Shown one piece after another: positions 7,915 to 15,439 of a stretch of 64,000 nucleotides of DNA (position 1 is the stretch's first letter; every line of letters begins with the position of its first letter). The stretch lies in NCBI RefSeq assembly GCF_000379125.1, contig NZ_KB900626.1, positions 126,014 through 190,013 of the forward strand. The letters are read 5' to 3'. A program made the position numbers and the translations under genes. Origin of the DNA: Methylosinus sp. LW4 (GTDB lineage: Bacteria > Pseudomonadota > Alphaproteobacteria > Rhizobiales > Beijerinckiaceae). Below the pieces are notes generated by a model that made no database searches, was not told the DNA's origin, and saw only the letters and a list, made by a program, of their open reading frames with translations.

Positions 7915-8151
7915 ATGATCGTCTGCTCTTGCAATGTGCTCTCGGACGGGCAAGTCCGCGAGGTTCTCGGAGGAAGATCGGATCGCCCAAGCGTCGGCGC
8001 GATCTTCCGGCATATGGGGTGCGAGCCGCGCTGCGGCCGATGCGCGCGCAACATCAGCGCGATCGTCGATCAGCATGCGGCGATCCCCTCCGATCATTGC
8101 AGCGGAGCCGGCGAATGCGATAATTGTCGGGCCGACGAATTGGCTGCATGA
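7915..8151 (+). CDS. bfd: Bacterioferritin-associated ferredoxin (Bfd-like [2Fe-2S] protein)
   Basis: The 78-residue protein has the BFD-type [2Fe-2S] ligand set: CSC at residues 4-6, then CEPRCGRC with two cysteines 3-4 residues apart in the middle. The C-terminus adds two more cysteines (GECDNC) that are unlike typical Bfd. Bfd reduces the ferric core of bacterioferritin so that stored iron is released. The bfr gene follows 34 bases downstream on the same strand, which supports the assignment. Confidence 0.88.
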   Translation: MIVCSCNVLSDGQVREVLGGRSDRPSVGAIFRHMGCEPRCGRCARNISAIVDQHAAIPSDHCSGAGECDNCRADELAA

Positions 8152-8185
8152 CCCGGTCCGCTCTGGCCGGGCGGAAGGGGGAACC

Positions 8186-8662
8186 ATGCGCGGTGACGCG
8201 AAGCTCATCGAATATCTGAACCGCGGCGTCCGCGCCGAGCTGACGGCGATCAATCAATATTGGCTGCATTATCGCATCCTCGATAATTGGGGCTTCAAGG
8301 AGCTCGGCAAGAAGTGGCGGCACGAATCCATCGAGGAGATGGAGCACGCCGACAAATTCGTGCATCGCATCCTCTTCCTCGAAGGCTTCCCGAACATGCA
8401 GAGCCTCGATCCTCTGCGCATCGGCCAGTCCGTCGAGGAGATCATCCGTCTCGATCTCGCCACGGAAGTCGACGCCCGCGCGCTCTATCTCGAGGCGGCG
8501 GCCTATGCGCTGTCGATCAACGATCGCGTCAGCAAGCTGCTGTTCGAAGAGGTCGTCGAGAGCGAGGAGCGCCATATCGACTTCCTCGAGACGCAGCTGG
8601 AGCTGATCAAGCAGCTCGGCGTGCAGCTCTACTCGCAAAAGCACATGGGCGACCTCTCGTAA
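8186..8662 (+). CDS. bfr: Bacterioferritin
   Basis: The 158-residue protein has normal length and the diiron ferroxidase ligands in order: E18 region (RAELTAINQY), ESIEEMEHAD (Glu, Met and His), EVDARA and EERHIDFLE. The Met in SIEEMEHAD is the axial ligand of the inter-subunit haem. It forms a 24-mer cage that oxidises and stores iron in the cytoplasm. The start ATG 8186 is preceded by AAGGGGG. It is probably co-transcribed with bfd and ends at a strong hairpin. Confidence 0.95.
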   Translation: MRGDAKLIEYLNRGVRAELTAINQYWLHYRILDNWGFKELGKKWRHESIEEMEHADKFVHRILFLEGFPNMQSLDPLRIGQSVEEIIRLDLATEVDARALYLEAAAYALSINDRVSKLLFEEVVESEERHIDFLETQLELIKQLGVQLYSQKHMGDLS

Positions 8663-8677
8663 GGAGAGATCGGCGTC

Positions 8678-8711
8678 GACGCCCGAGCCGGGAAAGACCG
8701 GCGCGGGCGTC
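8678..8711. terminator. Bidirectional terminator between bfr and the MFS gene
   Basis: GACGCCCG (8678-8685) pairs perfectly with CGGGCGTC (8704-8711), and an inner CCGG/CCGG stem extends the hairpin. It sits between two convergent genes and has no T-tract. Confidence 0.6.
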
Positions 8712-8732
8712 TCGCCCCTACGAGCCCGCTGG

Positions 8733-9983
8733 TCAGGCGCGTGAATGCTCGGGCTCGGCATGGGCGTTCCGCGCCGCTTCCATCCGCGCGTGACGGCCGG
8801 CGCAAAGATGCGCCACCGCGAAAGAGAGCAGCAGGCCGAGAACGGCCACCGCCGCCATCGCCAGATAGGCGCGCTCCCCCGCCTGCGCATAGAGCGGCCC
8901 GGACAGGAAGGTGAGCAGGCTGTTGCCGCCGGCGATGGCCGCCGCCAGCCAAGCTTGCGATTGCGCGAGGCGCTCCTTGCCGCCGAGCTCGGCGAGCAGA
9001 TAGGCGGGGCCGATCTGCACCGCCGCGCAGGAGGCGCCATGCAGCGCCTGGGCGAAGAAAATCCCATAGGTGCCGGGATCAGCCGACATCAGCAGCCAGC
9101 GCAGCACGGCGCCGATCGCGCCGACGAGCAGAAATGCGCTCGCTTTCGACTCGCCGCCGAACCAGCGCGCCGCCATCAAATAAGCGACGACCTCGGTGGC
9201 GAGCGCGGCGACCCAGGCGAAAGAGACGAAAGTGTCGCTATGGCCTTGCTCTTTCCAATGCAGCGCGCCGAATGTGTTCACCATGGAATGCGAGCTCTGC
9301 ACCAGCGCCGCGGCGACGATGACCAGCGCCACCAGCTCCGGCCGCGCGATGCGCCCGGCCGATTGGCGCTCCTCTCTCGCTCCAGACGAGCCGAAGCCGA
9401 TCAGCGAGCCCATGCAGGCGAGGCAGGCGAAGGCTCCGACCGCGGTGAGCAGCCAGACGATATCCTCCACCGCCAGCGCGCCGGCGACCGGCCCGCTCGC
9501 GGCGAGAAAGACCAGGATCGACATGGAGCCCCAGCCGCGCACCCAAGAATAATGTAGCTGCGGCAGGCCGGCCTCGCGCCGGCGCCGCGCCTCGCCGAAG
9601 GTGACGCCATCGGCGAGCGGCGCCAGCGGCCCCTGCGCCAGCGCGACCATGGCGCCGGCGACGAGCAGGGCGAAGAAGCCGGAGGAGAGGCCCATGACCG
9701 CATAGGCCGCGGCCACGGCGGCCATGCAGCCGACGAGCAGCGCGCCATGATCGCCGCGCCGATCCGCCCGGCGCGAGGCGAGCAGCATGGAGCCGATGCG
9801 GATGACCGGCTGCACGGCGAGAACGGCGGCGATCTCGAAAGCGTCGAGCCCACGCGCCGACAGCCAGATGGAGAAGAAGGGCAGCTGGACCCCGACAATG
9901 GCGTAGATGGAGGCCTGCAGCAGCGATAGCCTCAGCTCGGCATGGCGCCCGGCCGCCGTCTCGGCGCTCGGCAGTTTCGTCAA
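8733..9983 (-). CDS. MFS transporter (MFS_1-like / HcaT-NupG type)
   Basis: This roughly 416-residue hydrophobic protein shows about 12 predicted membrane helices. Early motifs include IYAIVGVQLPFFSIWLSARG, and the first inter-helix loop has the R-A-D-R-R-G-D basic motif of the major facilitator superfamily. The pattern resembles the HcaT/nucleoside-symporter-like MFS group, but the substrate cannot be read from sequence. The start chosen is TTG 9983, because GGAG lies 7 bases upstream and it begins just after the regulator's stop (9988-9990). A longer frame from 10031 would overlap that regulator. Co-transcription with the XRE-cupin regulator suggests the regulator senses the transported compound. 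Confidence 0.75.
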   Translation of the reverse strand: MTKLPSAETAAGRHAELRLSLLQASIYAIVGVQLPFFSIWLSARGLDAFEIAAVLAVQPVIRIGSMLLASRRADRRGDHGALLVGCMAAVAAAYAVMGLSSGFFALLVAGAMVALAQGPLAPLADGVTFGEARRRREAGLPQLHYSWVRGWGSMSILVFLAASGPVAGALAVEDIVWLLTAVGAFACLACMGSLIGFGSSGAREERQSAGRIARPELVALVIVAAALVQSSHSMVNTFGALHWKEQGHSDTFVSFAWVAALATEVVAYLMAARWFGGESKASAFLLVGAIGAVLRWLLMSADPGTYGIFFAQALHGASCAAVQIGPAYLLAELGGKERLAQSQAWLAAAIAGGNSLLTFLSGPLYAQAGERAYLAMAAVAVLGLLLSFAVAHLCAGRHARMEAARNAHAEPEHSRA

Positions 9984-9987
9984 ATGG

Positions 9988-10626
9988 TCACTCCATCGCG
10001 GCCGCTTTGAGAATGCAGACCATGGTTCCATGGGCGGCGCTCCGCCCCAGATTGCGGATCACATGCGGGCGGTCGCAGCGATAGCGCAGCGTCTCGCCCG
10101 CGCGCACGATCTCCTTGGCGCCGCCGACCTCCACCTCGAGCTCGCCCTCGCGCATGGACAGGCTCTCGACAGAGCCGCGCTGATGCGCCTCGGATTCGAG
10201 AGTCCCCCCCGGATCGGCGGAGAATTCATAACATTGCAGCCATTCTACGGTCTTGATCCAACCGATGATCTCGAGCCGGCACTTGCCGTCGTCGGAAACC
10301 AGGATCGGCGTGTCCGCTCGGCTGGTCTTCTCGAGGAAGGGCTCGTCCTCCGTGGTCTGCAGCACACGCTCGATGGAGACATCGAGAGCCTGGGCGAGGC
10401 GCCAGATGGTGGCGAGCGTCGGATTGGTCTCGTTGCGCTCGATCTGGCTGATGATCGATTTGGCGACGCCGGACTGCTGGGAGAGCTCCGACAGCGACAG
10501 ATTATAGGCCTTGCGCAGACGCTGGACAGTCGCGCCGAGCTGCCCGGACAAGGCCAAGGCTCCGGCTTCCAGTATCTTCTGCTTTTCCCGGCCTTCCACG
10601 CCCATGACGCCCGCTCCTTTCGACAT
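9988..10626 (-). CDS. XRE-family transcriptional regulator with C-terminal cupin domain
   Basis: The 212-residue protein has an N-terminal Cro/cI helix-turn-helix (LRKAYNLSLSELSQQSGVAK, then SIISQIERNETNPTLATIWR, about 35-75). It is followed by a cupin_2 sensor domain of about 75 residues with GSVESLSMREGELEVEVGG and DRPHVIRNLG. HTH-cupin regulators typically repress or activate an adjacent catabolic or transport gene on binding a small ligand. It is transcribed with the downstream MFS gene. A palindrome 22 bases upstream of its start is a good candidate for its own operator. An internal Met at residue 8 is an alternative start. Confidence 0.87.
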   Translation of the reverse strand: MSKGAGVMGVEGREKQKILEAGALALSGQLGATVQRLRKAYNLSLSELSQQSGVAKSIISQIERNETNPTLATIWRLAQALDVSIERVLQTTEDEPFLEKTSRADTPILVSDDGKCRLEIIGWIKTVEWLQCYEFSADPGGTLESEAHQRGSVESLSMREGELEVEVGGAKEIVRAGETLRYRCDRPHVIRNLGRSAAHGTMVCILKAAAME

Positions 10627-10647
10627 GATCGCGTTGATAATCGAATT

Positions 10648-10665
10648 CGTTCGAAATATCGAACG
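10648..10665. promoter_or_regulatory. 18-bp palindromic operator candidate between the XRE gene and the metallophosphoesterase gene
   Basis: CGTTCGA-AATA-TCGAACG is a perfect 7+4+7 inverted repeat, 22 bases upstream of the XRE-cupin start in a divergent intergenic region. Its position and symmetry suit binding by a dimeric HTH regulator, most simply autoregulation. Confidence 0.55.
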
Positions 10666-10770
10666 GGAAATTCGCCGCAGCGCCGCGCGCCGCGCGCGGT
10701 GTCATCGTTACGCAACAAGAATCTGGTGGGAAGGAGACGCTGCGGCACAAAAAGAGGCGAGCGCGTCGAT

Positions 10771-11616
10771 ATGACCGCAAACGATTCATTGGCCGATTCG
10801 CAGAGCGCCAAGCGCTTCAGGACGCTGTTCCTCTCGGATCTCCATCTCGGCACGCGAGGGCTTCAAGCCGAGCTTCTGCTCGATTTTCTGAAGCATCACG
10901 ACGCCGACACCATCTATCTCGTCGGCGATATCGTCGACGGCTGGCGCCTGAAGGGCGGCTGGTATTGGCCGCAGGCGCACAATGACGTCGTGCAGAAGCT
11001 GCTGCGCAAGGCGCGCAAGGGCGCGCGCGTCGTCTATGTGCCCGGCAATCACGACGAATTCGCCCGCGACTATACGGGCATGGAGTTCGGCGGCGTCGAG
11101 GTCGCGGACACCGACATTCACGAGACCGCCGACGGCAAGAAAATGCTCGTCATCCATGGCGATCAGTTCGACATTGTGGTGCGGCACGCGCGCTGGCTCG
11201 CCTTTCTCGGCGACTGGGCCTATGAGGCCGCGCTCTTCGCCAACACCTGGGCCAATCGCGTGCGCCGCCTGTTCGGCGTCGATTATTGGTCCTTCTCCGC
11301 CTGGGCCAAGCTGAAGGTGAAGAACGCGGTGAACTTCATCGGCGATTTCGAGCAGACGCTGGCGGCGGAAGCGGCGCGGCGCGGCGTCGACGGCGTCGTC
11401 TGCGGCCATATTCATCACGCGACGATCCGCCACATAGAGGGGATGCTCTATGTGAACACCGGCGATTTCGTCGAGAGCTGCACGGCGATCGCCGAGCATC
11501 CCGACGGCCGCTTCGAGATTCTCTATTGGCGCAAGACCGCCAAGGAGCAGGAGGCCGCGGCCGAAGCCGCCGCGCAGCAGCCGCCGGCCCTGCCGCAGGC
11601 GAGGGCCGCCGCCTGA
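10771..11616 (+). CDS. UDP-2,3-diacylglucosamine diphosphatase-family metallophosphoesterase (LpxH-like)
   Basis: The 281-residue calcineurin-like phosphoesterase has the full metal-binding motif series: SDLHLGT, GDIVDGW, GNHDE, HGDQFD and GHIHH. The insert around FGVDYWSFSAWAKLKVKNAVN resembles LpxH-type UDP-2,3-diacylglucosamine hydrolases, which make lipid X during lipid A synthesis at the inner membrane. The C-terminal 25 residues are Ala/Gln-rich. The stop overlaps the start of the glycosyltransferase gene (TGATG), so the two act together, probably in envelope glycolipid assembly. The exact substrate is not established by sequence. Confidence 0.78.
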   Translation: MTANDSLADSQSAKRFRTLFLSDLHLGTRGLQAELLLDFLKHHDADTIYLVGDIVDGWRLKGGWYWPQAHNDVVQKLLRKARKGARVVYVPGNHDEFARDYTGMEFGGVEVADTDIHETADGKKMLVIHGDQFDIVVRHARWLAFLGDWAYEAALFANTWANRVRRLFGVDYWSFSAWAKLKVKNAVNFIGDFEQTLAAEAARRGVDGVVCGHIHHATIRHIEGMLYVNTGDFVESCTAIAEHPDGRFEILYWRKTAKEQEAAAEAAAQQPPALPQARAAA

Positions 11617-12707
11617 TGCGGATATTGATCGCGACGGACGCCTGGCGTCCGCAAGTCAACGGAGTCGTGCGTTCCTTGGAGGCGATGGCGAGCGCGGCGA
11701 GCGCGCTCGGCGCGTCGATCGATTTCCTGACGCCGCAGGATTTCTCCTCCATCCCCATGCCGACCTATCCTGAAATCCAGCTCGCCTTCGCCTCGGCGGG
11801 AGCGGTGGCGAAGCGTCTGGCGCAAGGTTACGACCACGTCCATATCGCCACCGAAGGGCCGGTGGGCATGGCGACGCGCGCCTGCTGCCTGCGCCAGGGA
11901 CGACGCTTCACGACCAGCTATCACACGCGCTTTCCCGAATATATTCACGCCCGCACGCGCTTTCCGGTCGGCGTGACCTATGCGCTGCTGCGCCGGTTCC
12001 ACAATAGCGGCGCCGGCACGATGGTCTCGACGCAGACCCTGGCGCAGGAGCTGTCCGCGCGGGGCTTCCGGCGGCTGATGCGCTGGTCGCGCGGCGTCGA
12101 TCACCAGCTCTTTCACCCCGATAAAGCGGTCGATCTCGGCTATCCGCGGCCGCTCTATCTCTATGCCGGACGGCTCGCGGTGGAGAAGAATATCGAGGCG
12201 TTTCTCGCGCTCGATCTGCCGGGCACCAAGCTCGTCGCCGGCGATGGGCCGGCGCGCGCGGCGCTCGAGGCGGCCTATCCGCAGGCGCGCTTTCTCGGCG
12301 TGAAGACCAGCGCCGAGCTGGCCACGCTCTACGCCAGCTCGGATGTGTTCGTCTTTCCGAGCCGCACCGACACTTTCGGAATGGTGCTGCTGGAGGCGAT
12401 GGCCTGCGGCCTGCCGGTGGCGGCTTTTCCGGTGGCCGGGCCGCTGGATGTGGTCGGCGTGAGCGGCGCCGGCGTGCTGAGCGAGGACTTGCAGGCGGCC
12501 TGTCTCGCGGCGACGGAGATTCCCGCCGACGCGCCGCGCGCCCATGCGCTGACCTTCACTTGGGAGGCGAGCGCGCAGCAGTTCCTCGGCAATGTCGCGC
12601 TCGCGCATCAGAATGGCGTCGAGGCGGCGGCTCAGGCGGCCGCCGGCAAGGCCTGCTCAGCCAAACAGCCGAAGCTTTTCGTGCAGGGAGAGATGATCGA
12701 GCCGTGA
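11616..12707 (+). CDS. Glycosyltransferase, GT4 family
   Basis: The 363-residue GT-B enzyme has an N-terminal acceptor domain (MRILIATDAWRPQVNGVVRS). Its nucleotide-sugar half contains YAGRLAVEKNIEAFL and the EX7E-type element FPSRTDTFGMVLLEAMACG. These are hallmarks of the GT4 family of retaining transferases (alpha-mannosyl- or alpha-glucosyltransferases). The start overlaps the metallophosphoesterase stop (TGATG). Coupling suggests glycosylation of a lipid precursor, which is inference. The 3' end overlaps the convergent hypothetical gene by 51 bases. Confidence 0.85.
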   Translation: MRILIATDAWRPQVNGVVRSLEAMASAASALGASIDFLTPQDFSSIPMPTYPEIQLAFASAGAVAKRLAQGYDHVHIATEGPVGMATRACCLRQGRRFTTSYHTRFPEYIHARTRFPVGVTYALLRRFHNSGAGTMVSTQTLAQELSARGFRRLMRWSRGVDHQLFHPDKAVDLGYPRPLYLYAGRLAVEKNIEAFLALDLPGTKLVAGDGPARAALEAAYPQARFLGVKTSAELATLYASSDVFVFPSRTDTFGMVLLEAMACGLPVAAFPVAGPLDVVGVSGAGVLSEDLQAACLAATEIPADAPRAHALTFTWEASAQQFLGNVALAHQNGVEAAAQAAAGKACSAKQPKLFVQGEMIEP

Positions 12708-13598
12708 CAGCGCCGCGAGGCGCGGATCGACCGGCCCCTCCGGCTCGGCCTGCGCCGAAGCGCGCTTCGGCAGGCTGATCTCGGGCGAGACGGATGCGCG
12801 CAAGTCGAATTTGGGCGCATCGATGCGGGGCGCGTCGAACTCGAGCGCGTCGAGCGCGGGTGGCGCGCTCTCCTCCGGCAGAATCGCGCGCGCGACGAAT
12901 TCCTCGAACACGATCTCATTGGACGCCGGCTCGGCGATCTCTTCCGCCTGCGACGGCTCCGCCATCTGCGCGACCGGCTCCGGCTCGAAAGCGACAGCCT
13001 CGAGCTCGATCGGCTCGGCGACGACAGCTTCCGCCTCGAAGGATTCGACCGAGACCGGCTCGGCGTCGATCGGCTCCGGCTCGACCGCCTCCGCCTCCGC
13101 GAGAGTTTCGACCTCGGCGATTTCTATCGGCTCATCCGCCGGCGCGATCTCGAGAACCGGCTCGACTCGCTCGTCTTCCATGTCATGCGGCTCGTCGACG
13201 ATCTCGATCGCCGCGGCCTCGAGGATCGCGCGCGGCGCCTCTTCCGGCTCCGCGGCCGGCGCGTCGAGCAATTTGGAGAATTGCTCGACCAGCGCATCCG
13301 CCTGCGCGCAGAGCTTCTCCTCGACGCCGCTGGCGCGCAGCGTGCGCGCGAATTCCTGCGCGCGCTCGACGAGGCGGTGCGGCAGGCGCCAATCGGCCGC
13401 AGCCTCCTGCTCCTCCGCGCGCGCGGCGACGCGCTCCAGACGATCCACCGCCAGCACTAGCCGCTCGGTCTCCTCGGCGCGCTGACGGCGCGCATATTCG
13501 AGCAGGAACCAGCGGCCGCGCACGGTCTCCATCACCGCGGCTTCGATTCTCTCATAGTCTTCAGGATAGAGTCCGGTGGGCGGGGCCGGTAGGTTCAT
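12657..13598 (-). CDS. Conserved hypothetical acidic protein
   Basis: A 313-residue protein of unknown function. The conserved part is the first ~110 residues (YPEDYERIEAAVMETVRGRW, then FLLEYARRQRAEETERLVLA), predicted helical and coiled. A similar block occurs in Rhizobiales proteins sometimes labelled CheZ-like, which I would not rely on. Residues 115-280 are low-complexity and rich in Glu, Pro and Ala (AVEPEPIDAEPVSVE). The C-terminus ends with a short conserved-looking LSRLDHLSLHEKLRLFG. It is probably cytoplasmic, with an extended acidic linker. Confidence 0.7.
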   Translation of the reverse strand: MNLPAPPTGLYPEDYERIEAAVMETVRGRWFLLEYARRQRAEETERLVLAVDRLERVAARAEEQEAAADWRLPHRLVERAQEFARTLRASGVEEKLCAQADALVEQFSKLLDAPAAEPEEAPRAILEAAAIEIVDEPHDMEDERVEPVLEIAPADEPIEIAEVETLAEAEAVEPEPIDAEPVSVESFEAEAVVAEPIELEAVAFEPEPVAQMAEPSQAEEIAEPASNEIVFEEFVARAILPEESAPPALDALEFDAPRIDAPKFDLRASVSPEISLPKRASAQAEPEGPVDPRLAALSRLDHLSLHEKLRLFG

Positions 13599-13693
13599 AG
13601 GCGGTCCTTGCGGGACAAAGCGCCGAATCAGCGCATGTTCAAGGAAAGTCTGCGACGGCGTTTTATGCAAGCGCGAAAACGCTTTCGCACGCA

Positions 13694-14290
13694 TCACGCA
13701 GGCGTTTCGGCAAGCGTGAGAAAAGGCCAGCGCGCGCGAAGGCTCGCGGCTTTCGCCGCGAACAGCTCCGGCCGTAGATTGAGCGGATTGGGGCGCAGCA
13801 CGCCGGCGAAGAGATCGTCGAGACGCGCTGGCGCATAGAGCTCCAGCGCGCCGTCCACACGGCGCGCGGCGACGCGCGTGCATTCGATGAGAAAACGATC
13901 GACGCCATCGGCGCTGCTGCGCAGCTGCGGATATCCCGGACCGAAGCGCTCGCCATACCAAAGATGCACGCGCGCCTGATTCTTCAGATCGACGCGGATC
14001 GGAAGATCGGAAAAGAGCGCGCGGGCGCGGCGAATGGCGCGATCCTCCGCCTCATAGGAGAGATCGTCGTCGAAATAGAAAATGTCGTAGTCGAATATGT
14101 CCTGCGTCGCCGGCCGGCCGCAGTCGAGATTCCAGACCGTCTGGAACAGGCAGCCGGCGACGAGCCAGGCGTCCGCGAGACAAAGGCTCGGCAGGCGCTC
14201 GAGGATGACGGCGTTGTGCGGATTGCGCTGGATCGCCGCAACGAAGCGCTCCTGCGCCTCTGGCGCCGCTGGTTCGAGGCGAGACGTCAT
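13694..14290 (-). CDS. Nucleotidyltransferase family protein (NTP_transf_6 type)
   Basis: A protein of about 198 residues of the DUF925/NTP_transf_6 group. It contains FVAAIQRNPHNAVILERLPS, then QTVWNLDCGRPATQDIFDYD with the DIFYFD acidic motif expected at the metal site, and FSDLPIRVDLKNQARVHLWY. Members resemble minimal nucleotidyltransferases, but their substrates are unknown. The start ATG 14290 is preferred because GGGAG lies upstream and the conserved block starts soon after it. An ATG at 14356 would add 22 weakly conserved residues. Confidence 0.75.
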   Translation of the reverse strand: MTSRLEPAAPEAQERFVAAIQRNPHNAVILERLPSLCLADAWLVAGCLFQTVWNLDCGRPATQDIFDYDIFYFDDDLSYEAEDRAIRRARALFSDLPIRVDLKNQARVHLWYGERFGPGYPQLRSSADGVDRFLIECTRVAARRVDGALELYAPARLDDLFAGVLRPNPLNLRPELFAAKAASLRARWPFLTLAETPA

Positions 14291-14399
14291 CTTCCAGGGC
14301 TCCCAATCCGGGGCAATTCCGCAGGCGCAGCTCGCTGCGCTGCTCGGCGCGTCCATGGTCCTGGCCGAGACTTGCCGCCGGCGCGACCGCGGCCTAAGC

Positions 14400-14418
14400 T
14401 ATATAGCGATCCTATATA
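14400..14418 (+). promoter_or_regulatory. AT-rich palindrome upstream of the luciferase-like gene
   Basis: TATATAG (14400-14406) and CTATATA (14412-14418) form a perfect inverted repeat with a 5-base centre, 24 bases before the ATG at 14443. It contains TATA-type hexamers suited to a -10 element and could also be an operator. A related TATATAGCGATC string occurs at 31855-31866 upstream of the TonB receptor gene. Confidence 0.4.
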
Positions 14419-14442
14419 ACGCGCCGGGGAGGAGCTTTGTCC

Positions 14443-15423
14443 ATGCGCATCGGCGTGTTCTGCACCTATGAGAACCCGGTTCGCGACTATAAGGCCTGCT
14501 TCGACGCGCAGACGCGCCTTGTGCGCCGCGCGGAGGAGGTGGGCTTCGAGGAGGCCTGGGTCGCCGAGCATCATTTCGACGATGACGCCGTCAGCCCGTC
14601 CATATTGACGCTGCTGTCCTATCTCGCCGGCGTCACCTCGCGCGTGCGGCTCGGCTCGGCGGCGGTTCTGCTCGCCTTTCGCAATCCGATCCAGGTGGCG
14701 GAGGATGTCGCCACCATCGACGTTCTCTCCAATGGCCGTTTCGATTTCGGCGTCGCCAGGGGCGGGCCGTTTCCCGCGCAGAACAAGCATTTTCACGCGG
14801 CGAAGGACGAATCGCGCGATATCACGCTGGAGGCGCTCGAGCTGATCGAGCGTCTCTTCTATGAGGATCGCGTCACTTTCTCGGGCGCGCATTTTCAGGT
14901 CGACGATCTCGCGCTCTGCCCCAAGCCGCTGCAAAAGCCGATCCCCACATGGATCGCCACATCGACGCCGGCGGCGGTCGAATATGCGGCGCATAAGGGC
15001 TTCGGCATTATGGCGGCCTCGCCCGCGCCGATCGCCAAGATCGAGCAGACGGTCGCCGCCTATCGCGCGACGGGGCCGGGCGCCGATCCGCGTCTCGCGC
15101 TGGCGCGCTTCTATTATGCCGCCGAGACGCGCGAGAAGGCGATGGCCGAGGCGCTGCCCTTCATCGCGCGTTTCGCCGATCGCATGCGCGGCATTTTTCT
15201 GGCGCAAAACGCGCCGGCCTCTTTCGATCCGCAGGAGATCGTCGAGCGCTCGCTCATCGGAAGCTATGAGGAGCTCGCCGAGAAGATCGTCGATATTCAT
15301 CGGCGGCTCGGCCTGGGCTCGTTGCTGCTGAAGCCGGCGACGGCGAATGAAACGCTCGCGCTGGCGAGCCTCGATGATTTCGCGGCGAAGATTCGCCCGC
15401 GCATAGAAGCCGCGCTCGCCTGA
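14443..15423 (+). CDS. LLM-class flavin-dependent oxidoreductase (luciferase-like monooxygenase)
   Basis: The 326-residue TIM-barrel protein of the bacterial luciferase family has EEAWVAEHHFDDDAVSPSIL near residue 38, the typical A-E-H-H-F motif. GSAAVLLAFRNPIQVAEDVATID and GRFDFGVARGGPF form the flavin-binding region. The family uses FMNH2 or F420. Many members oxidise alkanals, amines or sulfonates, and the substrate here is not evident. The start is ATG 14443 with GGGGAGGAG about 8 bases upstream. Confidence 0.85.
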   Translation: MRIGVFCTYENPVRDYKACFDAQTRLVRRAEEVGFEEAWVAEHHFDDDAVSPSILTLLSYLAGVTSRVRLGSAAVLLAFRNPIQVAEDVATIDVLSNGRFDFGVARGGPFPAQNKHFHAAKDESRDITLEALELIERLFYEDRVTFSGAHFQVDDLALCPKPLQKPIPTWIATSTPAAVEYAAHKGFGIMAASPAPIAKIEQTVAAYRATGPGADPRLALARFYYAAETREKAMAEALPFIARFADRMRGIFLAQNAPASFDPQEIVERSLIGSYEELAEKIVDIHRRLGLGSLLLKPATANETLALASLDDFAAKIRPRIEAALA

Positions 15424-15439
15424 GCGGAGCGCGCTCGGC

